From positions 17,524,001-17,588,000 of the forward strand of contig NC_079888.1 of NCBI RefSeq assembly GCF_029227915.1: a stretch of DNA of 64,000 nt. Reading direction: 5' to 3'. Source of the stretch: Hydractinia symbiolongicarpus (Eukaryota > Cnidaria > Hydrozoa > Anthoathecata > Hydractiniidae). The translations under genes and the position numbers were made by a program. A model generated the notes under the pieces. It was given only the letters and a program-made list of their open reading frames with translations. It searched no databases and had not been told where the DNA came from. Shown here piece by piece: positions 36,283 to 47,720 of this stretch; positions within the stretch are counted from its first letter, which is position 1; each line of letters begins with the position of its first letter.

Positions 36283-36841
36283 ATTTATGTCTTATCGTTA
36301 TGTTTTGCTGTTGTGCACGGATGCTGCAAATCTTTTTCACGGCGTTTATTCAGAACCAAATGCATTATATGCGAAGCAAAGATTATCAACGCAGAACAAA
36401 ATACAAATAAATGGAATAACTGTCGTCTGATATGACTGTTGATACGCCAACTCATTAAAAGATTTCTTCGTAATAATTTCTTTCTCACCTCTATCACACT
36501 TGATCAAAAAAAAAGCAAAACGAAATAGGTCACAATTCAGATATTGATGAAGTATTTAGACTTGTAGTCTACATACTGTTCATACACCGACTCTTCAAAA
36601 GGTTTATATACAGTAATTACTTTCTCTGCACTATTACACTTGTTCAAATGAAAAGCTAAAAGAAATAGGTCATCAATTCGGATATTGACGAGGTGATTGA
36701 ATTTTAGTCTACATACTGGTTTTCGCTTACTGCACACGAATCTTAACATATTATTTATGTTACCTGTTGGTTTCTTTATTTATAAACATTTTATTGTGTT
36801 GAACTATCTGCTGCTTTAATGTCCAATATACGTATATTCAT

Positions 36842-36914
36842 GTCGCTGTGGCGCAATGGACTAACGCGTTGGACTCGTAATTCAAAGGTTTTGAGTTCGA
36901 CTCCCATCAGCCGT
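36842..36914 (+). tRNA. tRNA-like sequence, copy 4, anticodon CGT
   Basis: GTGGCGCAATGGACTAACGC, the anticodon arm TTGGA-CTCGTAA-TTCAA, and box B AGTTCGACTCC. Most acceptor pairs form if wobble is allowed, and TTTT follows directly as a possible pol III terminator. The body is Arg(UCU)-like, but the anticodon loop would read ACG (Thr). T-stem mismatches argue against function. Confidence 0.55.
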
Positions 36915-37140
36915 GTTTTATGGTTGATGTTTATCGTTAGGTTTAACCATTACGCAAAGTTCACGATCAATCTTGTCTATATTTAATCCGTTTAATCAGA
37001 ACCAAATCTACTTCATGCGAAGCAAAGATTGACTACGGAGAAAAATAAACAAAATAATGAAATAACTGTAGTTTAATTAAGCAGTTCATACGCCGTCTTA
37101 TTAAAAGGGTTTTTTTGTAGCTATTACTTCACGTGATAAG

Positions 37141-37608
37141 CAACCACTTATTTTTTATAATGACTCTAAAGTCCAAAATTGCGTTCTTTTATACAACAAC
37201 CACGGAAACTGTGAATGAAGAAAAATGCAACCTTGATGGCAGTATAGTACATTTTGGATGGGAAAGAGAACTAACAAACCAACCGTAAACGTGTTTGCCA
37301 AGTTTCACTTCCATTTTTAAAAATAGTTATCACGCAATACGTAAGAATTCACAAAAAGTTTAAAATTGGTAAATTCAAGCGCTACCAAAAAATGGCGTTC
37401 CACCCCTTGAAAATCCGTGACGTTTATTTGTATTTTAAAAGTAATATAGTAAGGAACATGTTCTGATTTTATCTTGTTCAAAATTTTATCAGTTTAAGCA
37501 AATTTGTGGTCAAATCCCCTGAAATATAATGTTTTCCAACGAGTTTACCATTCTAGAATTGTGTTTCTTCCCTATTCTTCTTCTCGGGTTATGCAACTAA
37601 CATTTTGA
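37141..37608. other. No gene recognised
   Basis: Spacer between the tRNA-like array and the Penelope-like element. No open frame of note. Confidence 0.45.
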
Positions 37609-38660
37609 CAACATCTAGCAACGATCCAAAACGCCAATGGACCACGAATGAACAAAATTCGAAAGGACATCATAACCTTGTTTAGGGAAGACAAATTGTC
37701 AGTAACTATCGAAACGAACCTGATTGAAACTGACTTTTTGGATGTATCATTTAACGTCAACAGTAAAACCTACAAACCCTACAGGAAACCCAACAACGAT
37801 CCGCTATATATTAACATTAATTCAAACCACCCGAATACTGTATTGAAAGTCATTCCGAAGATGTTCAATGAAAGATTAATTGCGACATCATGTAACAGAA
37901 AAGCATTTGATGACGCAAAGCCTTTATACGAAGCTTCACTCTCCGCCAGCGGATTTTAAAGCACAATGACATACGCGAGTAAACCCAAACAACGCCCTAA
38001 TCGCTAAAGGAAAATAATTTGGTTCAACCCGCCGTTCAGTAAAAATGTTAAAACAGACATTGGACGATCATTTCTCAAGATTGTTAGAAAAAACTTCAGT
38101 AAAGATCACAAATATTATAAAATCTTCAACAAAAACACCCTCAAGTTGAGCTATTCATGTAGCACAAACATCCGAAACATCATAAAGGGACATAATAAAA
38201 AAGTTCTCCCTTTTGAAGAAAGGCAAAAACAACGACCTTGCAATTGCCGGGATAAGTCCCAGTGTCCACTGAATGGTGACTGTTTAGCTGCATGCATCAT
38301 CTACAAAGCGGAAGTCAAATACGTAGACAAAAAGGAATTTTACTACGGATTATGCGAAGGCGAATTTAAAGAAAGGTTTAACAACCACAAAAAGTCCTTT
38401 CGACACGAGAAATACAGAAACGAAACCGAATTGTCGAAATAACTTGGAGATTAAAAGACGACGGAATAGACTTTGAAATCTTATGGAGTATTGAAAAACG
38501 TGCAATGCCGTATAAGACAGGAGCGCGCACGTGTGACTTTTCCCAAACAGATAAAGTAGCAATTGTACGAGCTGAACCAAAGGGACTGTTAAATAAAAGA
38601 ACAGAACTTATCAACAAATGTCGCCATCGTAACAAATTTACTTTGAAATGGTTGAAATGA
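37609..38660 (+). pseudogene. Penelope-like element: RT C-terminus and GIY-YIG domain, broken
   Basis: The first piece (37609-37957) contains ETDFLDVSF, PYRKPNNDPLY and SNHPNTVLK, typical of the end of Penelope reverse transcriptases. The middle (about 38020-38442) has SYSCSTNI and a Cys-rich stretch, then the GIY-YIG-like YYGLCEGEFKERFNNH and RNETELSK. After a frameshift near 38437 the rest (WRLKDDGIDFEI, RTCDFSQTDK, LLNKR, CRHRNKF) runs to a TGA at 38658. Stops near 37957 and 38007 also interrupt it. The catalytic RT core upstream is missing. The copy is dead and 5'-truncated. Confidence 0.9.
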
Positions 38661-38767
38661 ACTGTAACGAACAATGTATTTATTTGTATTTATTTGTTTT
38701 ATTACGTTTTATCACGTAATTAAAAGGTTTATACTTTAGTTAGTACCAACTTGTATAATTTGTATCA

Positions 38768-38811
38768 TTTGCCTGAAGATTGCTAAGAAGCATGAAACTT
38801 TAAGTAGCAAA
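38768..38811 (+). ncRNA. Minimal type I hammerhead ribozyme motif (Penelope 3' region)
   Basis: Stem I TTTGC/GCAAA encloses the core. CTGAAGA is followed by a weak stem II (TGC, loop TAAGAA, GCA), then GAAAC, loop TTTAA, and GTA as the cleavage triplet. Stem III is just A-U and C-G. Such minimal motifs are known in Penelope-like elements. It lies about 110 bases after the element's stop codon. The weak stem II makes activity uncertain. Confidence 0.65.
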
Positions 38812-38847
38812 ATTAATGTAGTTTTTTCTTGAAAACAAAACATAAAA

Positions 38848-39110
<263 letters not shown>

Positions 39111-39119
39111 AAAGGTTAC

Positions 39120-39840
39120 AGTTCATTACTTTACAATAATTACAAAGTTTAAAACAATACAATTATGTATATTTTTCTATTCAAAAACTTTTTTCACACA
39201 ATAAAAACTTTTATTACAAAATAAAAAACCTTGTATTGCCAAAAGAAACTAAGTTAGCGGAACAAGAATTACTCACCATAGTAACCTAATTTAATAGGCC
39301 GAAGGTATGCAAAAATAAATAAATAAATACACAAATGACTTCAGCAGTACCTCTCTGATGCAATGCGTAACTATAAGCGTCAATATAAGCGTGCATTTCG
39401 TATATATACAAGTATTGTGCAGATCCCGAGTTATTGTAGTACACAATATACTGCCCAGATAAATATGAAGCGCATTGAACAACAAGCACTACATTATTTA
39501 CTTCTGGTACTCTCGAACAGAAGGTATTTCCGTTTCTGGCATTTAGATTCCCAATGCTGATTCGCTGTTCGGTTGTCCACTGTATAAATAAACAGTGATA
39601 AATCGAATGGACTTTGTCGCGCCCAAATCTAAGATAAAATGAGACTCCACAGAATATTGTGTGCCTGCAAATGTACCAAGATTTCCGTCTTTCAGGTTTG
39701 ATGCAGGATAAGAACTGAAAACAAGGGATGCCGTGACAGATGTGGCTATTGTCTTTTTAAATTGATTCGCTAAATATAAAGTTGATATGTTAATATAATA
39801 TAACCAGCCGGGGTAACAATATTAGGGTGCTTTCAGTGAA
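39120..39840. other. No gene recognised
   Basis: Overlapping frames at 39286-39560 on both strands, none with a domain. Confidence 0.4.
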
Positions 39841-39889
39841 TATATTTTCTAGAAAATAACTTTTCCAGAACTTAACCTGACATAAAAAC

Positions 39890-40500
39890 ACAGTTTACGA
39901 CTCATTGTTACGGGTGAAAGTTCAAAAATGAATCCTACTCCGGGTTAAGCACTTAGTAAAGTTAAACAACGTCGCACATCCATATGGATGTCATACCCTT
40001 TCTATAAAAAAAGCTTTATCCCAACTTCGGTTGAATAGAAACACTGAAAACTGCCAGCCCATCGTTGACACTGGAATGAGCACTTAGTACACGTATACCT
40101 CGCATTTGTATAAGCGTCATACCCTTTTCCAATAAACTATATAAATACAAGGAGGATGTATCCTAAATTCGGTTTAAATAAAAAGAGAGGAAACACCCCT
40201 TTGTTACCCTATTTAGTCCAAACAATCACTCTGCAATTATATTTTGTGAAAAATATTTAATTTTGTGGAAACGTTTTAATGGGGTAAAATCACAGTTTTC
40301 AAACTGTTTTTCTCCCGTTAAAGCAAAAACAATCGTGCAACATTTTTTTATTTTGCAGGAAAAGTTCCTGTGAAAGTTCATAAATTAATCGTGACACCAG
40401 GCTAAGCGCTTAGTACAGGTAAACTATGTTGCATATTTATACAGGCGTAATAACATTTTCCAAAACAAATCTGTCGCAACTTCGACTTAAAAATAAATGC
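39890..40500 (+). repeat. Diverged direct repeats
   Basis: Three blocks (about 39900-40060, 40075-40195, 40375-40500) share GAAAGTTCA, GCACTTAGTACA, GCGTCATACC and CCAACTTCGG-like motifs in the same order. They are old and diverged; no coding sequence. Confidence 0.55.
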
Positions 40501-40652
40501 GGGAAACAGCCTGTAAAAAATTTCTTGGCAATTTTATTTTGGGAATAAGTTTTTATAACAGTAATAAAAGGTGTAGCTACAATTTTGGCCAAAATTGTTG
40601 ATAAAATTTCCAATGCAACATAAGTTCACAATATAAACAAAGATGCAAGCCA

Positions 40653-40769
40653 CCCCCTCTCCCCCCATTTCAATGTTGAAGACAATGGCTGACTGCGGGT
40701 TGAGTGGCCAGCTGAATTTTTCAAACTGTGACAATGACTTCAACATTGAAATAGGAAGGGGGAGGGGGA
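40653..40769. repeat. Inverted repeat, arms about 38 bp
   Basis: CCCCCTCTCCCCCCATTTCA continuing through ATGTTGAAG is mirrored by CTTCAACATTGAAAT and GGAAGGGGGAGGGGG. The spacer is about 45 bp. It resembles a small hairpin MITE; no clear target duplication was seen. Confidence 0.8.
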
Positions 40770-42212
40770 CTGGAAACTAGCTAGTATTCTATAAGTGAAA
40801 GCCTGCACTGTTTTAGTATACACATACCATAATTTTGCTACCTAGTTTATGTCAACAAAACAGAGAATCTCTACATATGGGACCACAGAAACAAAAAAGA
40901 TAATAAATCCACATGTGTTGGGCCTTTTCTCAAGCAATTTTGGCCAGGCTTGTAGCTACCTGACTGCATTTAGCATGAGAATTATTAAGAATTTTGTTGT
41001 AGCCAAACTTTATTTGGCTACTTTCACTTTTTAGCCGGAGGTAGCTAAAGAGCTAGCTAGATAACCACAACCCCTAATACAAATAAATAATAATATAATA
41101 AACTAAATAAAAGCTTTAAAAGAGTAGAAATAAATAAGGCTAGCCAGCTAACTAGCTGGCTCTTATGCTCCCTTAAAATCTACGTTTGTAGACAAAATCG
41201 TAAAATTGGTTTGTCTAATATTTACATAACGTGGAAATATATTAACCTTAACTTGTAGAAAGATATAAATAACAAAGAAAACTAATACAAATCTTTAGGT
41301 AGCGGAGTAGCTAGCTATAGCTTTTCTGTCAGGTAAACAAAAATGAAGGCAAACAGAGAAAAGTGGCTGAAAGTAGTTTAAAAAAACTGAAATCTTGTTA
41401 AAATGGGAATAGTATTCTTAGAAGCAAAATCAAGCAAACAGTTAAGAATCTTTCCTTTCTCCATCAATGAGTTGCTCCGGTTTTATTTCCAAATTTCAGC
41501 CTGTTTTGGGGGAATGTAAAGGAATAAAATTTGGAACTTATTCCAGTGCTAGCGGGGCACCCGACGGGTTTTTCCTACTTTCTCTAGCGGGCTTGATTTT
41601 GTGCGTGGTTAACACAGCTCTCTTTTGATGCACAAACAGACAGACGGAATACCGCTATTATTAAAGAGACATAATGATTAAATCAAAAAAATAGGAGAAA
41701 TTTCTTTTCCTGAAACTTTAAATAAGGGTGACTGGACAATGATCCCTGAGAATTTGAAATTGGTTTGCCATATCTTTATTCCGTCTCCCCTTTTCTAGCT
41801 CTATTAACGCGTCGCACTTTACTTTCGCTTTCTCTTTTGTTGCCATTTTTTTCGTGTGTGCTGCGAACTACCAAATTCAAGAGACTTCAAAGATTAGAAC
41901 AATTCGAATCTCAGTATCTTAATTGAGAAAAAACTTTACAATATTCAAATTACATGATGAAAAATACGACCAAGGGACCCATGAATGTGCACGATTTACA
42001 TCATTTTTCATATGATGGCTTTTACACAGCATAACAAACTTTTCGAAATAGGTATTAAGTTTAGCGGGAAAAAAGTTTCTCACTAAAAAAAAATATTTCA
42101 GTGGTTAATCTTTTGCAAAAAACTTTTAAACTGGCTATTCTGTGCTAAGGATCTTACCCAATTCGTCAAATGTTTGTTGCGTAAAATTTTTTTTTTCAAA
42201 AATTAAAATTTA
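40770..42212. other. No gene; one reversed Helitron 5' fragment
   Basis: At 41600-41669 the minus strand reads TCTTTAATAATAGCGGTATT then CTGTCTGTTTGTGC, a Helitron 5' end of the family described at 30978. The remainder shows no coding signal. Confidence 0.5.
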
Positions 42213-42752
42213 TATGTGGACTCTCTATAACTCGATCAGCCACGGGAAATCGGAAACCGTTCCAGTTATAGAAAGGTTTGGGTAATAGAGAGTTGGGAGT
42301 TTTTCCAAGTTTTTGTATAAATTTTGTATAAATTGCCAATTAAGCGTGATTATTTCTCGCTATATGGAATGGGAACGAAATCTTTCTTTGTAAAGGATAA
42401 AATCTAGACCTTGCAGGCTTAGAACAGACTGCTTTACGTTTTGTCCCAGCAACAGACGCCATGATTGTTAAACTTCAATACCAAAGAATTGTTTAAGTTT
42501 TGTTCGAATAGCATTCCAATCATTTAAGAGCCGTCACAGATGTAGATATGAAACATTCGAATCAGTTAAGGCTATATTTACATTTACAGAGCCAAAACAA
42601 TGCAAAAAAAACTGATTGTGTCATATAAAGTCATAGATACATGTTGCGACGTTCGAATTATAGAGAAGAAATACCCAAAAAGACCAAAAAAAACGTTCGA
42701 GTTAAGGAAAGATTCGAGTTATAGCGGTTTGAGTTATGAAGAGTCCATTGTA
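42213..42752. mobile_element. MITE, pogo/Tigger type, second family
   Basis: The left end ATGTGGACTCTCTATAACTC is mirrored at the right by the complement of CAATGGACTCTTCATAACTC. Subterminal GAGTTATAG and TTCGAGTTA motifs occur at both ends. About 540 bp, no transposase. Confidence 0.7.
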
Positions 42753-43780
42753 CTGTTGCAAATTTTCTTCTTTGACAGAAAGCACAGAATTTTTGTCAAG
42801 ATTTAAGATTTTTTAGAAATAAGCGATAAGTAAGGCAACTAAATTGTCTCAGAACCTTAAAGAATATTTCGGCAGTCCTCTTGCTTATTAAAACAATTAA
42901 CGCGCAAGATAGAATTATTGGAACGCCCTTAGTAACACGCACTCCGAACAGTCCACTTATGGATGTTCACTTCGCGGACTTATGTTCACAGCGAACTTAG
43001 AACTTCAGTTATTTAGTTAGATCCTAAATCTTAAACTGCAACCATTTTTGTTGTCAGCACCCTCAATTTCCAGATTGTGTAGACCCTTCAGGGCCTTGGA
43101 TGGGATTGTTCCATAATGCGGACATCGTGGAAAGTGAAACTAGCGTATTTTCGACGTTGTTTACTGGACCCACGTAACCAAATATCATGTCACGGATTGT
43201 AGCACTCATGCCTGAGCGACTCATATATAAATAGATTATGGAGGAGTAGAAGATGAAAAAAGAGATGATTTTTCTTAAGCGTGTTATTTTAGTGTAACCT
43301 TTGCAAAGAATCCTGGGGAAACTAAATCTGTATATTTCTGAGTGTTGGAGGACGTTAGTCGTCCGAAAAGTGAATATAATATACATTACTTTTACCGCAC
43401 TTCAATGCGTCAAAAGACATGTTAAATATTATAGAACTGGAGAGTAAAAATTGTTCAGCAAAGTTGAATAAGAAATAACGACAAATTAAAACCCTTTATT
43501 TGAAAAAACCCTATGAAGATATTCGTCACCTGTCAAGAATGTTCCTTTACATCGTTCTCATCACAACAAAATGGTAACAATGCGATTGAAATATAAGGGA
43601 ATTACCGTATATATTTTACAGATAAAAACTAATACAATTTTTTACTCACCTTACCAACATCTCGGCAGTTATGTTTGATACGTCTTCCTTCTATATTGTT
43701 TTAATATCATTAAATATAAATATTATGAGAATCTGTATATCAAAGTTGTTTTCAGACATATACGAAAAACCATAAATATT
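42753..43780. other. No gene recognised
   Basis: A 107-codon minus-strand frame at 43063-43386 has no recognisable domain and no clear splice sites. I leave it uncalled. Confidence 0.4.
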
Positions 43781-44060
43781 TCAAAATTACTGAATGTTTT
43801 AGGGGGCTAGCAATGAATTTTAAAGAGTCCAAATGCGATGTATATTTGTAAAAATTTGCATTTTGCTTTATATAGCCACTATATAAAGCAAAATTCATTT
43901 ATGTTCATATTTGTTAATTTTCTATATAGTCTATTTTCTTCTGTTCTTTTTAATCATAACCTGTGCAAAGTATAACCAAATCTATAATACAAAAACACTT
44001 TATTAAGACACTTTAAAAATATTTAAAGAGAAAGACATAATAATTTTAAAAATATTACCA
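43781..44060 (+). repeat. Dispersed repeat family R1, short copy
   Basis: Collinear with 20571-21030 but lacking about 230 bp of its left-central part. Both copies end at the same base after AAAATATTACCA. Confidence 0.8.
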
Positions 44061-44329
44061 TAGACAGAAAACGCCGATGGTTTAGAGATTCTTGTGATCT
44101 AGCAATAAAAATGATCGCATCAACCTTTACACTGCCTGCAGCATTGCATTTATTTCGCAAATTAACATAATGAACTTAATGGAAATTAAAGCGATAAATC
44201 GCGATCCAAAGAATCTGTTCTATGGAAATCTATAAAAATACGAAATAAGAATTTCGGTTTATGTATTCTTATAACTCGAGTGTTACTTTCGTTAGCTAGC
44301 ACTCGAGGCAAAAATTCGTAGCTGTCCTG

Positions 44330-44830
44330 TTAGTGTAGTAGCCTGTAGTAGGGGGTATTTCTCTGTACTAGAGTGCAGTAGCCTGTAGTAGAGCGTAGTA
44401 AAGCGTATTTCTCTGTAGTAGAGTGCAGTAAAGTGTAGTAGAGCGTAGTTAAGCGTAGTAGAGTGTAGTACAGTGTAGTAGCCTGTAGTAGAGGGTATTT
44501 CTCTGTAGTAGCTTGTAGTAGAGTGTAGTGGAGCATAGCAGAGCGTAGTAAAGCGAATTTCTCTGTAGTAGAATGTAGTACACTGTAGTGGGCTGTAGTA
44601 GCCTTTGGTAGCCTGTAGTGGAGTGTAGTAGGCTGTAGTAGAGCCTAGTAGCCTGTAGTAGAGCGTAGTAGAGTGTAGCAGGCTGTAGTAGGCTGTAGTA
44701 TCCTATAGTAGCTTGTAGTAGGCTGTAGTAGACCATAGTAGAGTGTACGTTGTAGTAGTAAAGCGTATTCGTTTGTATAAAAGCAAAGTAGAGATGCATT
44801 TCTTCGTAGTAGAGTGTAGTTGGGCGTCTT
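44330..44830 (-). repeat. Left arm of the giant inverted minisatellite
   Basis: Units of GTAGTAGAGTGTAGTA with GCCTGTAGTA and GCGTATTTCTCTGTAGTA interspersed. It is the reverse complement of the motif set in the right arm (TACTACACTCTACTAC, AGGCTACTAC, GAGAAATACG). The frames through it are period artefacts. Confidence 0.95.
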
Positions 44831-44949
44831 TTTCTAGTGGTGTGCAACATAACTGTCAACTTTTAGAATGGGAGTAAAAAGCTAATTAAAATTCATTGCT
44901 GTACGAATTCTATTCATACATCATCAGTTTGTTTCAGCCTTACAGAATA

Positions 44950-45857
44950 CATCACTATGGTCTACTACGGCCCACTACACTCTACTACAATCTGCTACAC
45001 TCTACTACAAGCTACTACCCTCTACTGCAAGTAATTACGCTCTACTACACATTACTACGGAGAAATACGTTCCTACTACGAGCTTCTACACTCTATTACA
45101 GGCTACTACACTCTACTACACTCTACTGCAAGTAATTACGCTCTACTACACATTACTACGGAGAAATACGTTTCTACTACGAGCTTCTACACTCTATTAC
45201 AGGCTACTACACTCTACTACACTCTAATGCAAGTAATTACGCTCTACTACACATTACTACGGAAAAATACGTTCCTAATACGAGCTTCTACACTCTATTA
45301 CAGGCTACTACACTCTACTACACTCCACTGCAAGTAATTACGCTCTACTACACATTACAACGGAGAAATACGTTCCTACTACGAGCTACTACACTCTACT
45401 ACAGGCTACGACACTCTACTACACTCTACTGCAAGGAATTACGCTCTCCTACACATTACTATAGAGAAATACTATTTTACTACGAGCTACTACACTCTAC
45501 TACAGGCTACTACACTCTACTACACTCTACTGCAAGGAATTATGCTCTACTACACATTACTACGTAGAAATACGTTCCTACTACGGCCTACTACACTCTA
45601 CTACAGGCCACTACACTCTACTACAGGCTACTACACTCTACTGCAAGGAATTACGCTCTACTACACATTACTACGAAGAAATACGTTCCTACTAAACAAA
45701 ATAACGTACGACTACATATCGCTACAAAAAATTACGCCTCACTACAGTATTCTACAGTAAAACTTACGCCTCACTACAGTATGCTACAGGAAAAATTACG
45801 CCTCGCTACAGTATTCTACAGAAAAAATTACGCCTCACTACAGTATCCTACAGAAAA
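44950..45857 (+). repeat. Right arm: 101-bp higher-order repeats, then a roughly 33-bp repeat
   Basis: Roughly 10-bp CTACTACACT subunits are organised into a 101-bp higher-order unit. The anchor TCTACTGCAA recurs at 45021, 45122, 45223, 45324, 45425 and 45526, then at 45637 (101 plus 10). From about 45720 a second repeat with ATTACGCCTCACTACAGTAT runs for four copies. Confidence 0.95.
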
Positions 45858-46704
45858 ATGGACTCGATGCTACACTGCATATGGGGAATGAGAAATCATT
45901 ATCTCCATTAAGTTTAGTACGGAAGTTAGAAGAAGTTTCGAATATGTTATCTCCTTCATATTGAGGAAGTAATACGTGGACGACTTACCTAAAAAAGCCG
46001 AACTAACGAGCCTGAAAATGAGGGGCCGCATTTGCTATATATTTATTGTCCTGTATTTAGTATTTTCGATAAAACTGGATATCAGATTATCGTTGTTTTT
46101 ATAGCCAACGTAGGTGCTAAACTAGCTATGTTGAAGAAGCATCCAGAAGAATTTTGTTGAATCTGGTTATTTCAACAGTTAAACTTGACAGTGTTGTTGT
46201 TTCTATCCTATGAAATGTTTTTATCATTTTAATGCTTCTTTCCTGACAACGAGCATTACCGTTTCAAATCGGCCCGCCTTCAAGAGCACCAAGCCAATCA
46301 AAATGCCTAAAAACCCGTATAGACGGTTAACAACGTCTAACTCAACATTGCATGATAAAACAATAAGTATTGGCAGTCAAAATCCGGTGGAAATTCACTG
46401 AAATTTTTCCGTTGTAGCAAAGTTGTTATAAAAATGTAGATGTTATGTTTACATGGTAGATTTCGTGCGTTGTTAGGAAGACCCGTTTTTTGGCAGAAAC
46501 ATAGAGACGAGGTGGTAGCCCGTGAATAAATCCACCGTTCGCCCGTATTTTACATTTTGCATTTCGTATGTGCTTGGCACAGCTATAAAATCGTGGAAAG
46601 ACAGATGACAGATAGTTTTACTACAGAGACTAGCAATCTCTACGTATCTACATTGTTACAGTAAATAAAAACTTATGAATAGCAACATTGTAAGAAATAT
46701 ACAG
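45858..46704. other. No gene; decayed Helitron-like sequence
   Basis: At about 46500-46635 AGCCCGTGAATAAATCCACC and GACAGATGACAGAT suggest a reversed, decayed Helitron. A 63-codon frame at 46210-46401 has no domain. Confidence 0.4.
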
Positions 46705-46775
46705 TTTTATGTAGGCAACATATTTTATGTAGGCAACATATTTTATGTAGGCAATATATTTTATGTAAGCAACAT
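46705..46775 (+). repeat. 18-bp tandem repeat, about four copies
   Basis: TTTATGTAGGCAACATAT is repeated with a perfect 18-bp period for three units, and one more unit is diverged. Confidence 0.9.
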
Positions 46776-47177
46776 AATGTCCCACATAATGTCCAATCTA
46801 CAAGACCAAAAATATTTTAGAAGTAGTCGCCAAAAACAAGGAGTAAAAGTTGTTTGACGTTTCTTTAATTTTTCAATTCTTTTTTCTAATTTATTTAATC
46901 AGCAGATTTATCTGATCAAACAATAATTTTTTTAAACAATTACACAGAACAAAATTGTCTGTGGTCGTGTACCTGTTATTGGTTTGACGGCGATGTTGTT
47001 GGTTTAGCCTTTATTGTATTGATTTGTTTCAAAATTTATTTTTTATCACATCCTAGTGCAAAAATGTTCCTATTTATCTTAGTTTGAAATAAAAGAATTT
47101 TGGACTTAAATCAAGAAAAGAAGCCATAGTGATTCAAATCTATAAATCTTTGATCTCTACAATGATTTTTGCGTCTC

Positions 47178-47495
47178 AAAACCCAAGCGGTGCTACGGTA
47201 CGCATAATAGGTGCACGGAAATCTTTGTCATCTTCACTTGCTGTATTTTCCCCTTCGATAACCTTGGCTATAGTATCATTATTCTTTGACAAAGAGGCAG
47301 ATGTGACCACTTCACCATCTTGGTCGGCGAATTCTGCTAATTAAGAGGTTCAATTTCTACTGAAAAAGTTTGATGAGAAAGTTTGAATTTTAGAAAGAAA
47401 TTCCTCCGAGGAATCGACAAGTTGTTCGAGATAACGAGAAATTCGAGTTTTTGAATGGTCGAGTTTACGAGTATTCGAGTTACCGAGAGTCATCT
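47178..47495 (-). pseudogene. Possible pogo/Tigger transposon remnant
   Basis: On the minus strand a terminus-like CAGATGACTCTCGGTAACTC (47490) is followed by repeated CTCGAA motifs. About 150 bp further on, an open stretch of 55 codons from LAEFADQDGEVV to APLGF and a stop is rich in Asp and Glu, like the C-terminal tail of pogo-type transposases. The other end was not found. Low certainty. Confidence 0.3.
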
Positions 47496-47655
47496 GTATC
47501 TCATGATAATAACAGCGCAATACATAATATAAAGCAATAATTTTTACTCAACGATATAAAAAAATTTTAGTCAAACAATTTTACCGGTTATAAAAAAAGA
47601 AAAACAATGGCACTGTTTACCCAGCTTAAGTGGCTTTCAACACCGGGTCGCCGAG

Positions 47656-47720
47656 CTAGTCTCTATAATAACAGCTGTATTTTGCTCAAAATAGGCAACC
47701 GAATTGCCACTTTATTCTAT
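47656..47720 (+). mobile_element. Helitron-Helitron junction
   Basis: CTAG (47656-47659) is followed directly by TCTCTATAATAACAGCTGTA, so the end of one copy abuts the start of another, as at 8320 and 8448. Confidence 0.6.

Larger units (their letters stand above)
35325..37140 (+). repeat. Tandem array of four tRNA-Arg-like units
   Basis: Four units share the order tRNA-like head, GTTAGGTTTA-like motif, AATCAGAACCAAATC, GCAAAGATTG, TACGCCGAC-like and GGTTTGTC-like motifs, then A+T-rich spacer. Heads lie at about 35340, 35810, 36210 and 36842, so unit lengths are roughly 470, 400 and 630 bp. The last unit fades at about 37140. The units are diverged but collinear. This is either a tandemly amplified tRNA-derived SINE or a decaying tRNA gene array. 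Confidence 0.85.

Noticed and set aside
44330-45760. Tyr/Leu/Thr-rich repeat proteins
   Set aside because: Translations of the CTACTACACT minisatellite; frames change at each irregular unit.
44330-45857. CRISPR array
   Set aside because: The repeats have no unique spacers of constant length, and the sequence is eukaryotic.
47129-47344. Plus-strand Ser-rich 71-codon protein
   Set aside because: The opposite strand reads better as an acidic transposase-like tail beside a pogo-type terminus.
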